Source: an uncultured Rhodospirillaceae bacterium (GTDB lineage: Bacteria > Pseudomonadota > Alphaproteobacteria > Azospirillales > Azospirillaceae). Taken from it: DNA of 64,000 bases. Of the stretch, positions 58,278 to 64,000 are shown in pieces. Both the position numbers and the translations under genes were made by a program. Each line of letters opens with the position of its first letter. The first letter of the stretch is position 1. The notes beneath the pieces are model-generated. The model was not told the DNA's origin and did no database searches. It saw nothing but the letters and a program-made list of their open reading frames with translations. The stretch covers positions 39,345-103,344 of the forward strand of contig CALBDS010000054.1 of NCBI GenBank assembly GCA_937927415.1, given 5' to 3'.

Positions 58278-59057
58278 ATGGCAGGAGCGGGCAAGGGCAT
58301 GGCGATGGTGGCGCTTGGCGGCGCCCTGCTGCTGGGGGGCTGCAACGCCCAGAGCGCCCGTGACACCGGCGGGGCCATCGGCACCCTGTTCGGCGCCGTC
58401 GCCGGGGCCGCCATCGGCAGCCATGGGAACATGGGGGCGGCGGGCGGCGCCCTGTTCGGCGGGATGGTGGGCTTCATCGTCGGTTCCTTTGCCGGGCAGG
58501 TGATCGATGACGCCGACCGCGCCCGGCAGCAATCGGCCACCCAGGCGGCGCTGAACGGTGACGGCACGACGGTTCACTGGATCAGCCCGAAAACCCCGGC
58601 CACGGTTTATGGGCGCACGGAAATCCTTCAGACGGTGACGGTCCCGGTGAACGCGCCGGCCTCTGTCGGAACCGTTGTCCCCCCGGCCCGCCCGTACGAC
58701 GGTCCGGTTGTGTATTGCGATCCGGGAAACGCCCATCCCTATCGCCTGGAGGCGCGTCGGTGTCCCTCCAACGGCCGTGTGCAGGAGATCAGCCGCGAAC
58801 GCTATCTCACCATGGTGCCGGAAGCGGCCGACCAGCCCGCCCTTCATCCCGCGCCCCCCGCCGGGAAGAAGGCCGCCCGCCGATCGGCCCCCGCCTCCGC
58901 CCCGGTGTCTGCGGCGCCGGCGCAACCGGCCCCCGCCGCGGTGACGGTGTGCAAGACCGCCCGCGAAGTGATCTACGTGGATGGCAAGGAAACCATGGAG
59001 CAGGTGGAATACTGCCGGGCACCGGGGGCCGTCGGATGGTCGCGCCGGACGGCCTGA
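58278..59057 (+). CDS. Glycine-zipper lipoprotein
   Basis: A 259-residue protein. ATG 58278 follows a GGGGGG ribosome site by about 6 bases. The signal ends in lipobox LLGGC (Cys22). Residues about 35-80 are a glycine-zipper (GGAIGTLFGAVAGAAIGSHG and GGALFGGMVGFIVGSFAG), as in outer-membrane SlyB/YMGG-type proteins. The rest is periplasmic, with VVYCDPGNAHPYRLEARRC and a Pro/Ala-rich stretch, then CKTAREVIYVDGKETMEQVEYC. It overlaps the next gene by 22 bases. Function unknown. Confidence 0.8.
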   Translation: MAGAGKGMAMVALGGALLLGGCNAQSARDTGGAIGTLFGAVAGAAIGSHGNMGAAGGALFGGMVGFIVGSFAGQVIDDADRARQQSATQAALNGDGTTVHWISPKTPATVYGRTEILQTVTVPVNAPASVGTVVPPARPYDGPVVYCDPGNAHPYRLEARRCPSNGRVQEISRERYLTMVPEAADQPALHPAPPAGKKAARRSAPASAPVSAAPAQPAPAAVTVCKTAREVIYVDGKETMEQVEYCRAPGAVGWSRRTA

Positions 59058-59683
59058 CCATTGTCCGGGCCGGCGGGCTGGCGGTTTTGGTCCTGGCCGT
59101 CTGTGCCGTCCGCCCGGCGGGTGCGCTGGAATTCACGCAGCGGATGGTCGGCGCCGAACAGATCCTGTCGGTCACCGGCCCGTTCCTGCCCGGTGACGAG
59201 GGGCGTTTCGTCAAAGCGGTCGAGAAGGCCGGACGGGTGGACGAGGTGTGGCTGTCCTCCGACGGTGGGTCACTGTTCGCCGGGCTGGCCATCGGGCGCG
59301 CCCTGAGAAAGGCCGGGCTGGCGACGCGGATCCCTGCGGGGGCGGAATGCGCCAGCGCCTGCGCCTATGCCTTCATCGGCGGGGTGTTCCGCACCGTCGA
59401 TCCCAAGGGCCGGGTCGGGGTGCACATGACCAGCCGCTATGTCGATCCCGAAGTGCTGGCCGCCATCACGGGGATCATCCAGCGGTACGGCCCCGGCGGT
59501 GCCCGCGAGGTCATTCCCTATGTCGAGCAATGGGCCGCCCGCAGTGCGGCCGCCCAGGCGAAATATCTGGTGGAAATGTCGGTCAGCCTGGAGCTGATGA
59601 CGCCCATCGTCGAAACCCACAAGCGGGAAATCCACTGGCTGAGCCGTTCGGAGCTGCAGCGGTACAATGTGGTGAACCAATAA
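59036..59683 (+). CDS. Exported ClpP-fold protein (COG3904-like)
   Basis: A 215-residue protein with an N-terminal signal (LAVLVLAVCAVRPAGA). The body has VWLSSDGGSLFAGLAIGRAL, IPAGAECASACAYAFIGGV and GRVGVHMTSRYVD, following the ClpP/crotonase arrangement of an S-x-G-G oxyanion loop, a Ser in CASAC in the nucleophile place, and a His later. Such exported ClpP-like proteins are predicted periplasmic serine proteases. It overlaps the lipoprotein gene by 22 bases, so the pair should be co-translated and may work together. Confidence 0.75.
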   Translation: MVAPDGLTIVRAGGLAVLVLAVCAVRPAGALEFTQRMVGAEQILSVTGPFLPGDEGRFVKAVEKAGRVDEVWLSSDGGSLFAGLAIGRALRKAGLATRIPAGAECASACAYAFIGGVFRTVDPKGRVGVHMTSRYVDPEVLAAITGIIQRYGPGGAREVIPYVEQWAARSAAAQAKYLVEMSVSLELMTPIVETHKREIHWLSRSELQRYNVVNQ

Positions 59684-59724
59684 CCCGGCCCATCCGCGGC
59701 GTTATTAGCCGTCGAATAACGCCG

Positions 59725-60573
59725 TCACCGCCGCGTCCGCTCCACCGCGCGGCCGAAGCGGGAAGGGGCGGTGGGGGCAGCCTCCACCATGCCGCGGGCG
59801 CGCTCGGCAGCGCCCTTCACCAGATCGGGGATCAGGGAGGCTTCGGGCAGGTTCTCCCAATAGCGTTTGGGCATGTTGGTCTGCAGCACCGCCGGGTTGA
59901 CCCGCGCCGGGTTGAAGGTGGCCGCGTAATAGGTGCGCCACAGATCATCCAGCGCATCGCCGTCGGGGGCGGCATCACGGGTGACGCCGGGGGAAAAGCG
60001 CACCGCCCGCCCGTCCCAATGGGCGCAGCGCCGCGGCGTCAGGATCGACCAGCGCATGGCGGCGAAGCGGTGGACGAAGAACGGCACCGCCGCTTCCACC
60101 ACGTGATGGGCCGGGTCGAACCACGCCACATAGGGGCCGTCATCGTCTTTGCCACCATCACCGTCCGCCGTTTCGACGGCGCGGAAGCGCAGGAAGGCGG
60201 TCATATGGTGGATGTCCCGCCGCACCGCCCGTTCCAGCGATTCCGCCCGGCGGACCAGGGGATCGGCCGGGTCGTGCAGCACCCCGCGGTCGTCGCGGTT
60301 GACCCGCCACAACAGCCCGTAGAGCAGGGCGAACCGCTCCGGATCGCTGTGGCGCAGGGCCATATCCGCCAATTCCACGAAGCGGCGCGGCACCCGCACG
60401 GTGCCGGTGGGCGGCTCCATCAGCGGGGCGGGATCGTCGGCGAACAGGGACGGCTGTTCGCCCGCCACGGTCCAGGTGACGGACACCGGCGGCACGCCGT
60501 CGGCCAACAGGCGGCGGGCGGCGGTGCGCCAGCCGTCCACATCGGCGGGGTGGGACAGGGTGATGTCGGGCAT
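59725..60573 (-). CDS. DUF4130 / TIGR03915-type DNA-metabolism protein
   Basis: A 282-residue protein with VRVPRRFVELADMALRHSDP, LLYGLLWRVNRDDRG and a region ending WSILTPRRCAHWDG and YYAATFNPARVNPAVLQTNMPKRYW, all marks of this family. It is normally paired with a radical-SAM partner, as here (rSAM gene ends 15 bases upstream), and in some bacteria is fused to a uracil-DNA glycosylase domain. The second residue block after 200 would bind DNA or a cluster partner; no glycosylase domain is present. Confidence 0.88.
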   Translation of the reverse strand: MPDITLSHPADVDGWRTAARRLLADGVPPVSVTWTVAGEQPSLFADDPAPLMEPPTGTVRVPRRFVELADMALRHSDPERFALLYGLLWRVNRDDRGVLHDPADPLVRRAESLERAVRRDIHHMTAFLRFRAVETADGDGGKDDDGPYVAWFDPAHHVVEAAVPFFVHRFAAMRWSILTPRRCAHWDGRAVRFSPGVTRDAAPDGDALDDLWRTYYAATFNPARVNPAVLQTNMPKRYWENLPEASLIPDLVKGAAERARGMVEAAPTAPSRFGRAVERTRR

Positions 60574-60588
60574 GGGTTCCCCCGGTTT

Positions 60589-61797
60589 TCAGAACAGGCT
60601 CAATTGCTCCGGCGGCGGGGCCAGCAGGGCGCGCAGATGCTCGCGGTCCAGCAGGCGGGTGGGGCGGTGGTCCGCCGTCACCACAAAGGGCGTGATCTTG
60701 CGCAGCGGCACCCGCATCCGCCCCAGATCCTCCAGCCGCAAACGGCGGTGGCGGCGGCTGTCGATCAGCCGGTCCACCATCCGCACCCCCAGCCCCGGCA
60801 CCCGCAGCAGCGTTTCCCGCGGGGCGGTGTTGAGGTCCACGGGAAAATGGTCCCGGTGGGCCAGCGCCCAGGCCATCTTCGGATCAATGTCCAGATCCAG
60901 CATGCCGCCGGCCCCGCCGATCTCCTCCACCCCGAAACCGTAAAAGCGCAACAGCCAGTCGGCCTGATACAGCCGGTGTTCGCGCACCAGCGGCGGCGCC
61001 TTGGACGGCAGCGCGTGGCTGGTGTCGGGGATGGGGCTGAAGGCGGAGTAGTACACGCGCTTCAGCCGGAACCGCCGGTACAGCGTGTCGCTGGTCCGCA
61101 GCAGCGTGCGGTCGTCCGCACCGTCGGCCCCGACGATCATCTGCGTGCTCTGCCCGGCAGGCGCGAAGCGCGGGGCGCGCCGTTCGGCCTGCGTCTCTTC
61201 GATGCGGCGGTGAAGCTGGCCCATGGACCGGCGGATGGCGGGCAGGGTCTTGTCGGGGGCCAGCGTGGCCAGCCCCTGTTCGGTCGGCAGTTCCATGTTG
61301 ACGCTGAGCCGGTCGGCGTAGCGCCCCGCCTCCTCCACCAGTTCGGGGGAGGCTTCGGCAATGGTCTTCAGGTGGATGTAGCCGCGGAACCCGTGATCCA
61401 GCCGCAGGCAGCGCACCACCCGCACCAGCTCCTCCATGGTGTGGTCGGGGGTGCGGATGATGCCGGAGCTGAGGAACAGCCCCTCGATCATGTTGCGCTT
61501 GTAGAAGCCGAGCGTCAGCCGCACCACCTCGTCCACCGTGAAGCGGGCGCGCGGCACGTTGCTGGAGCGGCGGTTGACGCAGTACAGGCAATCGAAGACG
61601 CAGACGTTGGTCAGCAGGATCTTGAGCAGCGCGATGCACCGCCCATCGGGGGCGAAGGAATGGCAGATGCCCATGCCGGTGGTGGACCCGATCCCGCCCG
61701 CGAGCGAATCCCGCCTCTGCCCGCCGCTGGAGGCACAGGAGGCATCGTATTTGGCGGCATCGGCCAGGATTTCCAGCTTGCGGCGCAGGTCCATCAT
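60589..61797 (-). CDS. Radical-SAM protein of the DNA modification/repair pair
   Basis: A 402-residue radical-SAM protein. The cluster motif is CVFDCLYC (Cys66, 70, 73). GLFLSSGIIRTPDHTMEELV and YRRFRLKRVYYSAFSPIP match the rSAM family linked to DUF4130 and UDG proteins. The C-terminal VPGLGVRMVDRLI is a helix-hairpin-helix DNA-binding motif. The expected partner follows directly. Inference: repair or modification of DNA. ATG 61797 with GAGGG 5 bases upstream is used; the next codon is also ATG. Confidence 0.92.
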   Translation of the reverse strand: MMDLRRKLEILADAAKYDASCASSGGQRRDSLAGGIGSTTGMGICHSFAPDGRCIALLKILLTNVCVFDCLYCVNRRSSNVPRARFTVDEVVRLTLGFYKRNMIEGLFLSSGIIRTPDHTMEELVRVVRCLRLDHGFRGYIHLKTIAEASPELVEEAGRYADRLSVNMELPTEQGLATLAPDKTLPAIRRSMGQLHRRIEETQAERRAPRFAPAGQSTQMIVGADGADDRTLLRTSDTLYRRFRLKRVYYSAFSPIPDTSHALPSKAPPLVREHRLYQADWLLRFYGFGVEEIGGAGGMLDLDIDPKMAWALAHRDHFPVDLNTAPRETLLRVPGLGVRMVDRLIDSRRHRRLRLEDLGRMRVPLRKITPFVVTADHRPTRLLDREHLRALLAPPPEQLSLF

Positions 61798-61989
61798 CTC
61801 AACCCTCTCTCCCCCGGCACAGGCGGAGCCGTTCATCGGGGCCGAGTATGTTCCGCAAATGTTCCGCACGCAAGGGGGGACGGGAGAACATGTTGCCTTG
61901 GGTGGGCGACGGGGGGATTCCCGTTCCCTGCGGGTGGGGGAGCCGGTAGAGTGCCGCACGGATGTTCCCTTCCCGCCGGTTTCCCGCCC

Positions 61990-62787
61990 GTGTCCGTTCC
62001 CCCGCCCGCCCCCGACTCCGACGCTTTGCGCGCGCGCCTGTACGCGCGCTACCGTTCCGCTTCGCCCGATGGGGCCGATGTGCCGCTGGCCGTCCGCCAG
62101 CAGCAGGCGCAATCCCATCTGCTGCGCATCGTGGACCGTTGCTTTCCGCCCGACCGCGGGGCGGTGGTGGTGGATCTGGGCTGCGGCCCCGGCTTCCTGC
62201 TGGCGGCGGCGCGGCAGTGCGGCTACACCGCCGTGCGCGGCATCGACCACGCGCCGGAGCAGGTGGAGGCCGCCCGCACCCTGGGCATCGGGGGGGTGGA
62301 GCAGGGGGACCTGTCGGCCACCCTGGCCGCACTCGCTCCCGGCTCCCTTGACGCCGTGGTGATGCTGGACGTGCTGGAGCATCTGCGGCGGGACGAGTTG
62401 CTGCCGGTGGTGGACGGGGTGTGGGCGGCGCTGAAGCCCGGCGGGCGCTGGATCATCCAGGTGCCCAACGGCGAATCACCGTTCTTCGGGCGGCTGCAGT
62501 ACGGCGACCTGACCCACGAGACGGCCTTCACCCGCTTGTCGCTGGGGCAGGTGCTGCGCGTCTCGGGCTTTTCCCGCACCCGCTTTTTCGAAACGGAGCC
62601 GGCGGGGCGGGGCCTGCGCGGTGCGGTGCGGCGGGCGGCGTGGCGGGTGATGCGGGGGCTGCTGCGGGCGTGGATCCTGGTGGAGACCGGCGACAGTGGC
62701 CGGGGGGCGGTGTTCACCCAGACGCTGCTGGCTGTCGGTATCAAGGACGGCGGAGCCGTGGGGAACAACAGGGACGGTGAGGCGTGA
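61990..62787 (+). CDS. Class I SAM-dependent methyltransferase
   Basis: A 265-residue protein with motif I VVVDLGCGPGFLLAAA, acidic GIDHAPEQVEAA, and DAVVMLDVLEHL followed by LKPGGRWIIQVPNGESP. The C-terminus has RRAAWRVMRGLLRAWILVETG and is more helical. GTG 61990 is the proposed start, but the ribosome site is poor, so the N-terminus may be wrong. It overlaps the glycosyltransferase by TGATG, so it probably methylates a sugar or lipid-linked product in the same surface-polysaccharide pathway. Confidence 0.82.
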   Translation: MSVPPPAPDSDALRARLYARYRSASPDGADVPLAVRQQQAQSHLLRIVDRCFPPDRGAVVVDLGCGPGFLLAAARQCGYTAVRGIDHAPEQVEAARTLGIGGVEQGDLSATLAALAPGSLDAVVMLDVLEHLRRDELLPVVDGVWAALKPGGRWIIQVPNGESPFFGRLQYGDLTHETAFTRLSLGQVLRVSGFSRTRFFETEPAGRGLRGAVRRAAWRVMRGLLRAWILVETGDSGRGAVFTQTLLAVGIKDGGAVGNNRDGEA

Positions 62788-63971
62788 TGGAAACCGTGGA
62801 TGTCGCCGTCGTCTCCACCCATGTGGCTCCGGCCAAGGGCTATGGCGGCATCGCCGAATGCGTGGGTCGGGTGGCGCAGGCGTGGGCGCAGGACGGGCGG
62901 CGGTTCCGCCTGTGCGCGTCCGATGCGTCGGAAGGGGCGCCGCTGACCCCCGCCGACCTGGGGCTGCCGCCGGGGGTGACGGTGGAGCTGTACGCCACCC
63001 GTCGCTGGCTGCGCTTCGGCTTTGGGCTGGGGGCGGTGCCGGCGCTGCTGCGGGCCTGCCGGGGGGCGCGGGTGGTCTATGTGAACGGCTTGGGCACCTG
63101 GCCGGTGACGCTGGCGGCGATCATCTGCGCCGTGCTGGGACGGCCCATGGTGGTGGCGCTGCACGCCGGGCTGATGCGGCCCCATGTGGCGATCATCCGC
63201 GCGCGCAAGCCGCACAAATGGGCCTTCTACCGCCTGCTGACCCTGCCGGCGCTGCGGCGGGCGGCGGCGCTGCACCTGACCAGCACGCTGGAGGAAGACG
63301 GGCTGGACACTTGGGCGCCCGGCCTGCCGCGGGTCATCGTGCCCAACGGCCTGGATCTGGGGGAATGGCCGGTGCTGCCGCCCCGCGCGCCCGACGGCGG
63401 GTTGACCCTGTGCTACGTCGGCCGCTTCTCGCCGGAAAAGGGCATTCTGCGGTTCCTGCGGGCGTGGCGGCGGGCGCGGGGGCCGGGCGACCGGCTGCTG
63501 CTGGCGGGATCGGGGGAGGGAGCCTACGCCGACGCCGTGGCGGCGGAGGCCGCGGCCTGCGGCGGGGCGGTGGAAAGCCTGGGCTATCTCGACCGCGCCG
63601 GGGTGCAGGCGGTGCTGGCCCGCGCCGACATGCTGGTCCTGCCGTCGGGCATCGAGGATGGCGACCTGCGTGAGAACTTCGGCAATGTGGTGGTGGAGGC
63701 GATGGCCGCCGCCCGCCCGGTGCTGGTGGCCCGCGGGCTGGCCTGGGACCGGGTGGAGGACGAGGGGGCGGGCCTTGTCTTCGACGGCAACGAGGACGGC
63801 ATCGCCGCGGCCCTGCAGCGGGCCGCCGCCCTGCCCCCCGCCGAACGGGCGGCCATGGGCACCCGCGGTCGCGCCTGGGCGGAACGGTCGTTCGACATCC
63901 GGCGGACGGCGGAAGATCTGTGGGATCTGATGCAGTGCTGTGCAGCGGGGCTGCCGCCCCATAGGCGCTAG
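62787..63971 (+). CDS. GT4-family glycosyltransferase
   Basis: A 394-residue GT-B glycosyltransferase. The N-terminal domain has STHVAPAKGYGGIAECVGRV; the C-terminal domain has LCYVGRFSPEKGILRFLRAW, LLLAGSGEGAYAD and the donor-binding GNVVVEAMAAARPVLV. The frame stops at TAG 63969-63971 with an HRR end containing GGGGCTGCCGCCCC, a short REP-like sequence. It likely adds a sugar to a polysaccharide; the methyltransferase upstream is coupled by TGATG. ATG 62787 is used; GTG 62784 is also possible. Confidence 0.9.
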   Translation: METVDVAVVSTHVAPAKGYGGIAECVGRVAQAWAQDGRRFRLCASDASEGAPLTPADLGLPPGVTVELYATRRWLRFGFGLGAVPALLRACRGARVVYVNGLGTWPVTLAAIICAVLGRPMVVALHAGLMRPHVAIIRARKPHKWAFYRLLTLPALRRAAALHLTSTLEEDGLDTWAPGLPRVIVPNGLDLGEWPVLPPRAPDGGLTLCYVGRFSPEKGILRFLRAWRRARGPGDRLLLAGSGEGAYADAVAAEAAACGGAVESLGYLDRAGVQAVLARADMLVLPSGIEDGDLRENFGNVVVEAMAAARPVLVARGLAWDRVEDEGAGLVFDGNEDGIAAALQRAAALPPAERAAMGTRGRAWAERSFDIRRTAEDLWDLMQCCAAGLPPHRR

Positions 63972-64000
63972 GATAAGGGTGGACGAGAGGAATCTCGGTG

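Noticed and set aside
59248..62787. 1179-residue plus-strand frame reaching the methyltransferase
   Set aside because: Only the last 265 residues form a real protein; the rest is antisense to the rSAM/DUF4130 genes or an out-of-frame reading.

Overview
The window is very GC-rich, with genes packed on both strands and many ATGA or TGATG start/stop overlaps. Its gene families and local order point to an alphaproteobacterium. The clearest pointers are the dapF-mtaB-ftsY run, the ffh-rpsP-rimM-trmD-rplS run, an RPA-type replication initiator with iterons, and many two-component systems. An Azospirillum-like member of the Rhodospirillales fits best, but the assignment is by eye and no database was consulted.

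Layout. 1-7.8 kb: end of a type I secretion adaptor, a very large periplasmic-binding-protein/MscS channel fusion, a Pro/Ala-rich lipoprotein, an MFS exporter, a YifB/ComM ATPase and a lone receiver. 7.9-12.1 kb: pheT, pheS, rplT and rpmI on the minus strand, without infC. 12.3-17 kb: a MarR-like regulator, two small proteins, tRNA-Leu(CAA), an exported hydrolase, a cation diffusion facilitator and pyridoxal kinase. 17.1-19.9 kb: a four-gene minus-strand operon in which two paralogous small peptides flank a PqqD-HprK fusion kinase and a nucleotidyltransferase. This looks like a peptide-modification system and is the most novel item here. 20-26.3 kb: a CoA-ester lyase, a KGG stress protein, a two-component pair with an AT-rich upstream patch, leuB and leuD. 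26.5-36 kb: a membrane-sugar set (GT-C, GT2, GtrA), then queC, dapF, mtaB, ftsY and AMP nucleosidase. 36-43 kb: an exported phosphatidylserine-decarboxylase-like protein, enoyl-CoA hydratase, LrgAB with a LysR regulator, a broken Fic gene and a NIT-domain chemoreceptor. 43.5-48.2 kb: rplS, trmD, rimM, rpsP, ffh and an SDR.

48.3-56.2 kb looks like a plasmid-type replication and partition module. It holds an RPA-family rep gene, more than a dozen iterons in two blocks around it, bounding palindromes, parA with an N-terminal HTH, parB, and a 35-bp palindrome just after parB. A lumazine synthase and a two-component system lie between rep and parAB. The module sits directly beside universally conserved translation and SRP genes. 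The replicon is therefore either a chromid or megaplasmid carrying core genes, or a chromosome with an inserted or adopted plasmid origin.

56-64 kb: a GlcG/HbpS-like protein, a DUF1835 protein carrying a stray iteron-like sequence, a glycine-zipper lipoprotein overlapping a ClpP-fold exported protein, the radical-SAM/DUF4130 DNA-repair pair, and a methyltransferase coupled to a glycosyltransferase.

Recurring intergenic hairpins (about 4.5, 24.4 and 36.1 kb) belong to one REP-like family. No CRISPR array, rRNA, transposase or integrase was seen. Most long reading frames opposite real genes are by-products of high GC and are not listed.
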